A stretch of 64,000 nt of DNA, taken from assembly GCA_028288405.1 (NCBI GenBank), contig JAQBNS010000097.1:46144-110143 (forward strand). Reading direction: 5' to 3'. Positions 38,458-47,270 of the stretch are shown one piece after another. Source of the DNA: Chitinophagaceae bacterium. GTDB lineage: Bacteria > Bacteroidota > Bacteroidia > Cytophagales > Cytophagaceae. Position numbers and translations under genes: made by a program. Under the pieces are notes generated by a model. That model had not been told where the DNA came from. It ran no database searches and was given only the letters and a program-made list of their open reading frames with translations. Within the stretch, counting starts at the first letter, position 1. Each line of letters starts with the position of its first letter.

Positions 38458-41400
38458 ATGAGCAACTTTTCATTAAGCAGAGGCATCTGTTTATGTCTTC
38501 TTTTTATTTCTCCTCTTATAGGAAAAGCTCAAACGGTAACTGTTACAGGTTCTTTACAAACCGGACGGGTCTTGCATCGTTCTCACCTCTTGAGCAATGG
38601 AAAACTATTGGTATTTGGTGGAGACAACGATAACCTGGGAAGCCCTGAAGTATATGCTTCCGCTGAATTGTATGACCCAGCATCACAAACATGGTCCTAC
38701 ACTGGAAGCATGAAGGCAACGCGTACGGCGTTCGCTTCCGTCGTGTTAAATGATGGAAGAGTATTAGCCATTGGAGGAATGAATACAACAAATTACAAAG
38801 CCTCCTGCGAATTGTACGATCCATCAACAGGCACCTGGGATTATACAGACAGTCTTCATTCTTCTTCCGTCTTTCATTCGGCGGTGAAGCTGAGCGATGG
38901 TAAAGTGTTGGTAGCAGGAAAATCCGGCGAGAAAACCTCAGAGTTGTACGATCCTGCAACAAACACATGGAGACAGGTCGGACAAATGAATCTATACCAT
39001 GGAGATGGTATCGCCATGATTGTATTGGATAATGGTAAAGTGTTGGCCACAGGAGGAAGCCAGACTCCCACAAAAGCGGAGTTGTATGATCCCGTTTCCG
39101 AGCAATGGACTTTGCTCTCCAATAACATGGTCAGAGCGCATTCGCATCACAGCATCATCAGGCTAAAAACGGGTAAGTATTTAATAGCAGGTACGCTGAC
39201 TTCCTTGAGCACAACGGATATGCTTTATACAGAACTCTATGATGCCACAGCGTCTTCTTTTACTGCTACGGGAAACATGGTCAGTTATGTAGCCAGAGCG
39301 CCACTGGTTTTATTAGACGATGGAAAAGTGCTCGTCTACAATTCGGGAGATATTCAAACACCTTTGAACAGCAAATGCATACAAATTTATAATCCCACTA
39401 CTGGTACCTGGTCTTCCGGCAGCTATAATTTTCTGGGCGGTAATGCGGCTTCTGTTAATATGCTGCCCAATGGAATGGTACTCTTATCGGGCGGCTCTTA
39501 TGCGGTGGGCACCGGTGGAGAAAGGAATGCCTACCTGGTTTCACAAGACGTCTATACCGCTTGTGTGCCGCCCAATACAGACCTTTTGGTTGACGGAGGA
39601 GTAGGCTGTAATGTAGTGCCTGTACAGGTTAAATTTCCAATAGTTGAAATCGGAACTACGTATGAACTTTTCGTCGGAGATCGTCCCACAGGTAATCCGG
39701 CAACAGCAACAGGTACAACATTGACCATCCCGGCTTTTAAAAATTTGACAAAAGGCGGAATGAATGTGATCAATGTAAAAGTGAGCAAACCCGGATGTCC
39801 GGCTTATGTTCTAAAAGATACAGCACATGTGATCGCCAATTTACCGGCTATTGCCCGCCCTGTTATTACAGCCAATGGACCCACTATTGTTTGTGCGGGA
39901 GGGAACGTGACCTTGTCCGCGCCATCAGGAATGTCGGGATACTTGTGGGTACCCGGCAGTACGGGAGGACAAACTTTATTTGTGAATACTTCGGGTTATT
40001 ATAGAGTCATGGTGAGAGATGCAGCCGGTTGTTATACCGACTATTCCGATCCTGTGCAAGTGACGGTAGCTCCGAGTATATTGGATGCAGGCAGCGATGA
40101 AATTGTATGCCGCGATAAAGCGCCTTATCAATTGACGGGAATGTCTGCAGAAAGCGGAATATGGTCAGGAAGTGGTGTAAGCCCAACGGGTTTATTCAAC
40201 CCCAGTGTAGCCGGTGCGGGCAATATTACACTGACGTATTCCATGTGTTCAAAAACGGATACAAAAGTCATTACTGTTGTAGCTCCCGGAGTACCGAATT
40301 TTACTCCGCAGGCTACTTATGAAGGCGATACGGTATGTTCCTATTCCAGCAGTATCATCAAAATATACGATGCGGCTTATCCGGTAAGGTATGAATTTTG
40401 GTATGAAGGAAATCTGGTGGCTACCAAATTCCGGGACAGTGAAGGCGTACAATTTAGCACGATCGGTATTGGGAAACCGACCACCTACATGATCAAAGGA
40501 ATTCTCACCAATGCCTGTGGTTCCGACACACTGATCAAATACTACACCATTTATCCTTATGTTGATCCATCACTGGGCATCGGTACGAAGACACCGGATC
40601 TCTGCCGCAATGAAACAGGATATATTTATGTACTCCACTCACAGACCAATGTCACTTACCAGCTGACAAGAGGAAATAAAAACATCGGAACTCCGCTAAG
40701 AGGAAACGGCGACACGTTGTTTCTCAGCACCGGCGTATTGAATGAAACAGGTGTATATAAAGTCACCGGCACGCACCGTAATCTTTGGTGCATTACTACA
40801 CTCCTTCAACAAGTAAAGATTACGGTAACCGGCCCGCGCGCTTATTTTACTATTAGTTCTTATAATGCTGAGTTGGGTGATGCCGTAAAAATAACCAACC
40901 GCTCTGTAAATCCCGGTGGAGTTTATAACTGGACATTCGGTGCAGGTGCCGGAGTGACAAGTTCTACAGACCAATCACCCACTGACTTACTTTACACCAG
41001 TACAGGCAATAGAAAACTCAAACTCATGTGCACGCTGCCTAATGGATGTATTGATACTATTAGCAAGCATGTGAACATCATCGAACCCTTCACTCCGGCA
41101 TCGTGCGATTACTCTGTCAGTTCCGGCAGTTATATGCTAGCTTCTACGGCTGTTTGTTTCGACAAAGAGGACAATCACTTTCAATTGTTTCAGACTTCAG
41201 GGAGAAATAATTATCACTATGGACCTCATGGCGATAGCCTATTCTTCAAATTGCAAAGCTCGGCCTACAATGAAGTGATGACGCTGGTCAAGTACAATCC
41301 AAAAGGAATGATTCAATGGGCGACTTATATAAGGAATGATTTAGATAACATACCTGGTTCAATGGTTACAGATTCTTTGGGAAATGTATATTATAATTTT

Positions 41401-43173
41401 TTCAGAGTTGGGGGTAATTACACCGACAGTATCGAAGCTTACTCAACGGATGGAAGTTATACCAGGTTCGCAAGACCTGTCGGATTTAACGATGGTTCTT
41501 ATATACAACCGATAGTGATCGTGAAGTATGACAAAGATGGTATTTTACAATGGCAAACCGGCTATTCAGATGTTTTGTTTTCACCGCATACGACCATGAC
41601 TTTGGACAAAGAGCTTAACTTATATGTATCGGGTGAATACTGGCTTGCCAAGTTTGATCGTAACGGTGTCTTACAATGGAAAACCGATTTAGCTGGCCAC
41701 ATCGACATAGAGGTGGATTCCAAAGGTTATATCTGGGGCCTTCGCAGAGACAATTTTATAGTTGATCAATACGATAGCAATGGCAATTTAATTTTCTCTA
41801 AACCTGAACCTATAGCAACAAGAGATAACACGCACCTGACGCCATTTAATCTGGAGCTCGATGAACAAGACAACCTTTACATGTTCGTTACATATAACGG
41901 AGGTTTTATCTGGAATCAAGACACTGTTGTTGTTGGATCTCCTCCTGGTTATAATGACTTTGACGCTTTCTTGTGTAAAATGAAGACGACCGGTGAAAGA
42001 GAATGGCTCAAGCCCCTTCAAACCTCTAATGCCTATAGAATTTATCCGAAGGGGATGGATTATAAAAACGGCAAACTTATTTTTACTGCCATGACTGAAT
42101 TGACACAGGTAAAATATAATAAGCAAGGTTCCGTATATCATGATGCGATTGATTTTACACAAGCCGGAAATTTCATCGGCCTCATGGACACTACAGCGGC
42201 AGGGCCAATTAAATTGGTGAAGGTCAATGACAATGTCGTATCCAGTTTCAATAGTCCGTATGATTTAATTTCTTTTTCGAAAAACACAGACCAGATTTTA
42301 TTTTCTACTGTAAAAACAAACAGTACTCTTTTCGGTTTGACGATCGTCACAAAGCCACTTGTTGCATCTCCAACTAATCCTGTGGACAATGTGCTGTTAA
42401 CTTTAGACAGAGACTGCATTTTTACGGAAACAGTACCCGTGTCTTCTTTCGTCGTTACACAAGCAGCTTGTAAGGAAAACAATGTGCAGTTTTACGATGC
42501 CTCCAGCACAGGCACGGAGACCTGGGACTGGACCTTCGAAGGAGGTACACCTGCAACTTCCTCGCAGCCTAATCCTGTGGTTCGCTTTGACACGCCAGGT
42601 GCGCATACGGTGACTTTAACGGCATCGAGTACAATCGGTACCGGCAATGCATTTTCAAATGCGATACAGGTAGGCGAACCTTCAGATCTCACGGTGACAC
42701 CAGATGTAGCGTGCATCGGTGGAGACGTGTTGCTTAGTGCCAGCGGAGCGGTTTCTTATGTATGGAACAACACAACTGCCGGATCAACTTTTACACTGAA
42801 TGATGTAACCGAAGATGTAACCGTTACGGTAAAGGGAACAAATGCAGCCGGATGTTCCAGTACGGTGCAGCATACAGTCATGGCAGAAATTTGCACAGGT
42901 ATTACAGGGGAAGAAAATAATGCGGCAGTATCCGTTTATCCCAATCCTTGCGCAGATTATTTTTATGTGAATGCGAATATTTTGAAAAGCAGTACATATG
43001 ATATCTTGTTGTATAATATGGAAGGTAAAGTGGTAAGGGAACAATCGAATAATTCGTCTGATCAAAAATCTATGATACGAGTGGACACGTTAAGCCCGGG
43101 AATTTATCACTTGATGATCAGTAATGAGCAAGGTATTCAACTGGAACAAAATATTGCAGTCATTAGAAACTAA
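38458..43173 (+). CDS. T9SS-secreted Kelch / Ig / PKD multidomain protein
   Basis: This 1571-residue protein is the largest in the window. A signal peptide ends at G-K-A-Q. About residues 30-360 are Kelch-type units of ~50 residues (L-x-D-G-K-V-L-V-x-G-G, then A-E-L-Y-D-P, then W), giving a galactose-oxidase-like propeller. Ig-like modules follow (V-C-A-G-G-N-V-T-L, D-A-G-S-D-E-I-V-C). A PKD domain has Y-N-W-T-F-G-A-G, and an SBBP-type propeller (~880-1310) has G-N-V-Y-Y-N-F and D-K-D-G-I-L-Q-W repeats. A second PKD domain (W-D-W-T-F-E-G-G-T-P) and an Ig domain precede a type A T9SS sorting domain (V-Y-P-N-P-C-A-D-Y, G-I-Y-H-L). No catalytic site is seen; an adhesive role is inferred. Confidence 0.88.
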   Translation: MSNFSLSRGICLCLLFISPLIGKAQTVTVTGSLQTGRVLHRSHLLSNGKLLVFGGDNDNLGSPEVYASAELYDPASQTWSYTGSMKATRTAFASVVLNDGRVLAIGGMNTTNYKASCELYDPSTGTWDYTDSLHSSSVFHSAVKLSDGKVLVAGKSGEKTSELYDPATNTWRQVGQMNLYHGDGIAMIVLDNGKVLATGGSQTPTKAELYDPVSEQWTLLSNNMVRAHSHHSIIRLKTGKYLIAGTLTSLSTTDMLYTELYDATASSFTATGNMVSYVARAPLVLLDDGKVLVYNSGDIQTPLNSKCIQIYNPTTGTWSSGSYNFLGGNAASVNMLPNGMVLLSGGSYAVGTGGERNAYLVSQDVYTACVPPNTDLLVDGGVGCNVVPVQVKFPIVEIGTTYELFVGDRPTGNPATATGTTLTIPAFKNLTKGGMNVINVKVSKPGCPAYVLKDTAHVIANLPAIARPVITANGPTIVCAGGNVTLSAPSGMSGYLWVPGSTGGQTLFVNTSGYYRVMVRDAAGCYTDYSDPVQVTVAPSILDAGSDEIVCRDKAPYQLTGMSAESGIWSGSGVSPTGLFNPSVAGAGNITLTYSMCSKTDTKVITVVAPGVPNFTPQATYEGDTVCSYSSSIIKIYDAAYPVRYEFWYEGNLVATKFRDSEGVQFSTIGIGKPTTYMIKGILTNACGSDTLIKYYTIYPYVDPSLGIGTKTPDLCRNETGYIYVLHSQTNVTYQLTRGNKNIGTPLRGNGDTLFLSTGVLNETGVYKVTGTHRNLWCITTLLQQVKITVTGPRAYFTISSYNAELGDAVKITNRSVNPGGVYNWTFGAGAGVTSSTDQSPTDLLYTSTGNRKLKLMCTLPNGCIDTISKHVNIIEPFTPASCDYSVSSGSYMLASTAVCFDKEDNHFQLFQTSGRNNYHYGPHGDSLFFKLQSSAYNEVMTLVKYNPKGMIQWATYIRNDLDNIPGSMVTDSLGNVYYNFFRVGGNYTDSIEAYSTDGSYTRFARPVGFNDGSYIQPIVIVKYDKDGILQWQTGYSDVLFSPHTTMTLDKELNLYVSGEYWLAKFDRNGVLQWKTDLAGHIDIEVDSKGYIWGLRRDNFIVDQYDSNGNLIFSKPEPIATRDNTHLTPFNLELDEQDNLYMFVTYNGGFIWNQDTVVVGSPPGYNDFDAFLCKMKTTGEREWLKPLQTSNAYRIYPKGMDYKNGKLIFTAMTELTQVKYNKQGSVYHDAIDFTQAGNFIGLMDTTAAGPIKLVKVNDNVVSSFNSPYDLISFSKNTDQILFSTVKTNSTLFGLTIVTKPLVASPTNPVDNVLLTLDRDCIFTETVPVSSFVVTQAACKENNVQFYDASSTGTETWDWTFEGGTPATSSQPNPVVRFDTPGAHTVTLTASSTIGTGNAFSNAIQVGEPSDLTVTPDVACIGGDVLLSASGAVSYVWNNTTAGSTFTLNDVTEDVTVTVKGTNAAGCSSTVQHTVMAEICTGITGEENNAAVSVYPNPCADYFYVNANILKSSTYDILLYNMEGKVVREQSNNSSDQKSMIRVDTLSPGIYHLMISNEQGIQLEQNIAVIRN

Positions 43174-43196
43174 GATTATACGATATAAGAAGGCAT

Positions 43197-43229
43197 AAAA
43201 AAAGGAGAACAGTACGTTCTCCTTTTTTT
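43197..43229. terminator. Bidirectional terminator between convergent genes
   Basis: A perfect 14-bp stem (AAAAAAAGGAGAAC / GTTCTCCTTTTTTT) with loop AGTAC has A/T runs for both strands. It separates the Kelch gene from the minus-strand ABC operon. Confidence 0.93.
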
Positions 43230-43245
43230 ATATACGGAATAATGA

Positions 43246-44070
43246 TTACTCATACTTGATCTTCACTTGATCCAGGTTATTGACATCGATGAAATAAGAA
43301 CTGTGTTTGTCGATGGTTAAATTAAATTCTCCCAAAGGATAATAATTAGTAATAGAACTTCCGTTTCTTAAATCCAAATCCATTTTTTTAATCACGCCGA
43401 AATGATTCAACTCTGCCGTTGAATTGTGGTTGAGGTTTAAGTGCAGGTAGTGAGGGAAATCAAAGAGAATCACATCGTCTTCTCCGGGTTCGTCTTCACT
43501 GGGTTTGGTGAGGTAAGGCGCGTTCAGTGTGAAAGGCGAACCATCACACACTACACTCAGGTCATTGATTAACGTGGCATTGCTGTCCAGGTAGACAACG
43601 ACACGACTATTGAGGGCATTGATTTTTTTCAGGTTGGATTTCAGGTAAATCGTTATGGAGCGATCCGGCGTGGCATCGTACTCTTCGTAATCGGCTACGA
43701 CTACTGTTTCCCCGTCTTCCTTGTTTACCGGATTGTCCAGACTGTCTTTTTCATAATCGTAATGAATAGAAAGTTTGTTGCCGGATAATTTATACGTGAT
43801 GTATTTATAGGTCGTGGTATCCGTTCCGATGGTGTTGATGGAATCCATGATGTTTACGTTCACAGAGATGCTGTGTCGATTGCTGCTGCCGGTCACTTCC
43901 AGTTCGTACACATCGGATAAAGTCTTATGTGTAAAACGAGCGGCTTCCTGTGCTTTTAAATCGACCACGTCGCCGGTTTTGATTTTATAGCGTAAAGCAG
44001 AAAGTAACAAGATGGGAAGCAGCATGATCACTACATTCAGAGTGATGTACAGGATGGTAGACTTTCTCAT
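43246..44070 (-). CDS. Membrane-anchored GIN-domain-like protein
   Basis: The protein has 274 residues. A single N-terminal helix (about 7-25, I-L-Y-I-T-L-N-V-V-I-M-L-L-P-I-L-L-L) is followed by a beta-rich extracytoplasmic part. Its repeated strands (S-R-V-V-V-Y-L-D-S-N, L-H-L-N-L-N-H-N-S-T, M-D-L-D-L-R-N-G-S) resemble GIN/DUF2807-type right-handed beta-solenoids. It is the last gene of a four-gene operon and overlaps the GntR-like gene by 4 nt, so it is translated with it. A related role in the ABC system, such as sensing or cell-envelope stress, is inferred. Confidence 0.7.
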   Translation of the reverse strand: MRKSTILYITLNVVIMLLPILLLSALRYKIKTGDVVDLKAQEAARFTHKTLSDVYELEVTGSSNRHSISVNVNIMDSINTIGTDTTTYKYITYKLSGNKLSIHYDYEKDSLDNPVNKEDGETVVVADYEEYDATPDRSITIYLKSNLKKINALNSRVVVYLDSNATLINDLSVVCDGSPFTLNAPYLTKPSEDEPGEDDVILFDFPHYLHLNLNHNSTAELNHFGVIKKMDLDLRNGSSITNYYPLGEFNLTIDKHSSYFIDVNNLDQVKIKYE

Positions 44071-44420
44071 GATTTTGAGGCTTGATAATGTTGATAGGCT
44101 GTTTTGAATTCTTCCAGAGAAATCGCCAGCAGCGATAAGAGTTCGAAAGTGGGATGCAGTTCCTGTGTCAGCACTTTATCTTTTCGGTATACTTTGGCTT
44201 TGGTCAAGGCATTGTCGGTAACGACAAACTGCGTGGCTTCCGGTTTCAACAGGTCAAGCTCCTGCAGGTAATCCAGGGCTTTTGCTACGACATGTTTGCT
44301 GACGCCGTTGTCAAAAGCGTATTCGTATTTATTGAGAACAGATCCCGCGGGCAGTTCTTTTTTGATGATCTTGTCGCAGATGTGACTGACAACTTTTAGG
44401 TAGAGCGCGTCTTCTGTCAT
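44067..44420 (-). CDS. Short GntR (YtrA-type) winged-helix regulator
   Basis: The protein has 117 residues. Residues about 5-70 align with the GntR/YtrA helix-turn-helix: A-L-Y-L-K-V-V-S-H-I-C-D-K-I-I, then L-P-A-G-S-V-L-N, then V-S-K-H-V-V-A-K-A-L-D-Y-L-Q-E-L. The consensus E-L-A-x-x-L-G part is replaced by E-Y-A-F-D-N-G, so it is a diverged member. A ~40-residue helical tail lacks a ligand domain, as in YtrA regulators, which typically sit with ABC transporter genes and repress them. Here it lies 2 nt after the permease gene and overlaps the GIN-like gene by 4 nt. Autoregulation of the operon is likely. Confidence 0.75.
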   Translation of the reverse strand: MTEDALYLKVVSHICDKIIKKELPAGSVLNKYEYAFDNGVSKHVVAKALDYLQELDLLKPEATQFVVTDNALTKAKVYRKDKVLTQELHPTFELLSLLAISLEEFKTAYQHYQASKS

Positions 44421-44422
44421 GA

Positions 44423-45334
44423 CTATACTTCTTTTTCCTGGAGTTTAAAATAAGAACAAGCAAGCAATACCACCGGTATTACAAACAGTAAAGAGTAGAG
44501 AATGATATCGCCCCAATGCGGTGAGAGCACCGCTTCAAAAGAATAATCGTCGCCTCTGCTGTAGGCGTTGCTGTAGGAATAGGAATTCCAGTCGTCGGGC
44601 ATCAGGAAACTTTTGAGAAGTCGTATCAGCCAGGTGTTATAAATAGTATAGACGATGAAGGTGAGGAAACCGAGGATGAGTGTTTTGAAAAAAGAAAAAC
44701 GGTTGAATAAGACCGCTCCATACATAAAGAAAGCCGTCACCGAGAAATAAATGCTGATGCAAATCGGATAGGCCATATACAGGTCTTCCTTTAAGGTACT
44801 GAAATGAAAGATGGTGGAAGCACGGAACAGGTTTTCACGTCTCTCCAGAACCGTCCACACTTTATACTCTTCCATAAATCCCGCATATTCTGACGCTCTC
44901 ACAAAGAGGGTGATCGGAATGTTGATCACATAATAGATCAGTGTATAGGCTACAAAAAACAGGAACACATGCACGATGACTTCGGTCAGCCATTTTTCCA
45001 GCTGCGAGGCCGGTTTGATCAAATAGAAAATGGATTCGCCTTTGTTGTTGAAGTTAACAAAACTCACGCTGGAGAAAATAATACTGAAGACTCCCAAACC
45101 GCCCAGGTAGAGTGCCGTTTGAAGGCCTTCCCATTTGGTCGCGTAAAAGTTTTTCGTCTTCAGGGTATAGATATTGGCGTGACCGTAAAGATTACTGAAC
45201 GACAAGACCAGCAGCACCACAATCAATCCGATGAAAAACATGCCGGCCAGGTAGTACAGGTATTTTTGCTTATGCTCCACCAGGTGGTTTTTAAGCAGCA
45301 GCGACAAGCGCGAAAAGTTTAATGTATCGCTCAT
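44423..45334 (-). CDS. ABC transporter permease
   Basis: The protein has 303 residues with six hydrophobic segments, at about 26-46, 70-90, 110-135, 185-205, 215-235 and 275-297. The opening (L-L-L-K-N-H-L-V-E-H-K) is typical of ABC-2-like permeases of the YtrC/YhcI kind. It overlaps the ATPase gene by 4 nt (ATGA) and is followed 2 nt later by the GntR-like regulator, so the three form a coupled unit. The substrate is unknown; relatives export peptides or respond to cell-wall-active compounds. Confidence 0.82.
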   Translation of the reverse strand: MSDTLNFSRLSLLLKNHLVEHKQKYLYYLAGMFFIGLIVVLLVLSFSNLYGHANIYTLKTKNFYATKWEGLQTALYLGGLGVFSIIFSSVSFVNFNNKGESIFYLIKPASQLEKWLTEVIVHVFLFFVAYTLIYYVINIPITLFVRASEYAGFMEEYKVWTVLERRENLFRASTIFHFSTLKEDLYMAYPICISIYFSVTAFFMYGAVLFNRFSFFKTLILGFLTFIVYTIYNTWLIRLLKSFLMPDDWNSYSYSNAYSRGDDYSFEAVLSPHWGDIILYSLLFVIPVVLLACSYFKLQEKEV

Positions 45335-46164
45335 GAGTTGAATAAGTTATTGATGGTAGTAGGATGAATCATAATGGCTTTGTACAAAGACTCCAAATCT
45401 ACTTTGGATTCTTCGCCGCTTTCGTTGTACAGGACTTCGCTGATGCCGGTCAGTGTTTCTTCCGAATAGACCACCTTCTCTTTCGGCGAGGGATACAGGC
45501 TTTGGTGAAAGCGGAGTTTCTTTCCTACTTCTGAAATGGAGGCATTAAACAAAATACTTCCGTTGTCAATCACTGAAATACGGTCGACTAAGTTTTCAAT
45601 GTCTTTCACCTGGTGTGTACTGATGATGATGCACTTGTTGGCAGCAATGGCGCTCGACATGACTTTCTTGAATTGACTTTTGCTCACAATGTCCAAACCG
45701 TTGGTGGGTTCGTCCATGAGGAGGAGTTCCGTGTTGGTAGCCAGACTGAAAGCGATCAGGGCTTTTTTCTTTTGACCCATGCTCATCTGATCCAGGCGGG
45801 AGTCTACCGGAATTTCAAATTCCAAAATGTACCGGTCGAAATCGCTGTGACTGAAGTTCGGATAAAAAGGCGCCATGGTGGCGATGAAATCTTTTACTTT
45901 CACAGACGGCACGAAGAAATCTTCGGGCAGCATAAAGAGTTTGCTCAACATACCGGGTTTGCGGAGTTTGGAAAGCTCTCCGCCTATGCTTACTTCGCCT
46001 TTGCCGGGTTTCAGCAGGCCGCAGATGTTTTTAAACAAGGTGCTTTTGCCTGTACCGTTTTTGCCCAGCAAGCCGTAGATGTTGCCCGCTTCAAACGTGA
46101 TGGTCAGGCCTTCAAATACCTTTTTCTTTTTGTACGAGTAATGTAAATTCTGTATGTCTACCAT
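45331..46164 (-). CDS. ABC transporter ATP-binding protein
   Basis: The protein has 277 residues. Walker A is G-K-N-G-T-G-K-S-T (34-42), Walker B is L-L-L-M-D-E-P, and the H-loop is I-S-T-H-Q. The signature reads M-S-M-G-Q-K-K-K instead of L-S-G-G-Q, a variant seen in YtrB/YhcH-type ATPases. A ~60-residue C-terminal extension follows the nucleotide-binding domain. It is the first gene of the minus-strand operon and is translationally coupled to the permease by a 4-nt overlap. Two copies presumably pair with two permeases. Confidence 0.92.
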   Translation of the reverse strand: MVDIQNLHYSYKKKKVFEGLTITFEAGNIYGLLGKNGTGKSTLFKNICGLLKPGKGEVSIGGELSKLRKPGMLSKLFMLPEDFFVPSVKVKDFIATMAPFYPNFSHSDFDRYILEFEIPVDSRLDQMSMGQKKKALIAFSLATNTELLLMDEPTNGLDIVSKSQFKKVMSSAIAANKCIIISTHQVKDIENLVDRISVIDNGSILFNASISEVGKKLRFHQSLYPSPKEKVVYSEETLTGISEVLYNESGEESKVDLESLYKAIMIHPTTINNLFNS

Positions 46165-46203
46165 GTGTATACAATGAAAAGGTAAGCTATAAAATAAATG
46201 GAG

Positions 46204-46238
46204 AAATCGGAGATCTGGGATCAGAAATCAGAATTAAA
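46204..46238. repeat. Heptamer-periodic intergenic repeat
   Basis: The stretch reads AAATCGG, AGATCTG, GGATCAG, AAATCAG, AATTAAA in 7-nt steps, sharing its first two units with 18471. It lies between the divergent ABC operon and the lipoprotein gene. Confidence 0.6.
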
Positions 46239-46325
46239 ATTCGACGAAGGATATTTTAGTACCTGAACTATAGTATAAAAAGGCCAGACTCATTAACTTA
46301 AGAAAGTTATCTTTTAAATCAAAAC

Positions 46326-47144
46326 ATGAAATCTTCGGCCATCGTTTACTTTTATCTTCTATCGTGTTCAATACTTTTTGTCTCTTGTGAAGAGAAACAA
46401 GAAGAGCAAACTAATACGGTATATTATGGTGATTATAGTTTCTATAAAAAATTAGACACCACTGCAACACTAGCGATTGATGGCTATGTGATCGATTTAG
46501 ACGGTGATCAGTTAAAGGATAGTATTATACTAGAAGAAATAAAAGACCTAGCCGGAGATCCACAGCTTTATACGATGATGACGATCAAATTGGGTAACAA
46601 CAAAAATTACGTGATAAAGAACATCAGTGGAGAGTTGATTCCTTACCATATCTCTTTGCCACTGCCTAATAAATTGAAATCTGACATGTTGTATATTCCA
46701 CAAACCGGTAAAGGAGAGAATTATTTTTTCGTTTGGGATTATCAATACCCTGATGGCACCGCGTTATTAACCGTATTAAGCCTGGACAAACAAGGGGTGC
46801 ACACATTGTACGAAAGCAATTTTTATATCAAAGAGATCAGTGATCTAAACGGAGATGGTAAGCCAGACCTTGTAGGAAGGTCTCATTACGAAACAGGTTC
46901 CAGACGAATAGATTCATTAGATGCCAGTGTTTATTTGTACCAGCCTTATCAGGTATTGAAGCGTGAGCATGATGAGTTTATAGTTGACTCTAGTCTGACG
47001 AAAACCTATAACGCAGCGCATTATATTTTCGAAGGTTTTAAAGACGATGATTCTATTTATGTTTTGATACCTGCTGATCATAACAAACCTTCACGTATCG
47101 CGCTTCCCGATTCTATCATGGACAATGTTCGCGGTGCAGGTTAA
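46326..47144 (+). CDS. Lipoprotein with an FG-GAP/VCBS-like repeat
   Basis: The protein has 272 residues. A hydrophobic leader (Y-F-Y-L-L-S-C-S-I-L-F) runs into a lipobox L-F-V-S-C-E, so Cys21 is probably lipidated. Asp-rich loops resembling FG-GAP/VCBS calcium sites occur twice: D-L-D-G-D-Q-L-K-D and D-L-N-G-D-G-K-P-D. The rest is beta-rich without recognised motifs. No operon partner is near; it has its own strong terminator. It probably sits in the outer membrane; function unknown. Confidence 0.78.
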   Translation: MKSSAIVYFYLLSCSILFVSCEEKQEEQTNTVYYGDYSFYKKLDTTATLAIDGYVIDLDGDQLKDSIILEEIKDLAGDPQLYTMMTIKLGNNKNYVIKNISGELIPYHISLPLPNKLKSDMLYIPQTGKGENYFFVWDYQYPDGTALLTVLSLDKQGVHTLYESNFYIKEISDLNGDGKPDLVGRSHYETGSRRIDSLDASVYLYQPYQVLKREHDEFIVDSSLTKTYNAAHYIFEGFKDDDSIYVLIPADHNKPSRIALPDSIMDNVRGAG

Positions 47145-47221
47145 TCAAATATTTTTTTTGCGAAGCTCAATGCGTAAAAATGTGTAGTTAAGAAGGCTTA
47201 ATGTATTATAGCCCGCAATAA

Positions 47222-47251
47222 AAAAAGGGTCGCTGAGAGGCGACCCTTTTT
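47222..47251. terminator. Bidirectional terminator
   Basis: A perfect 12-bp stem (AAAAAGGGTCGC / GCGACCCTTTTT) with loop TGAGAG lies between the convergent lipoprotein and T9SS genes. Confidence 0.93.
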
Positions 47252-47270
47252 AGGTTTAAGCAATATCTGT

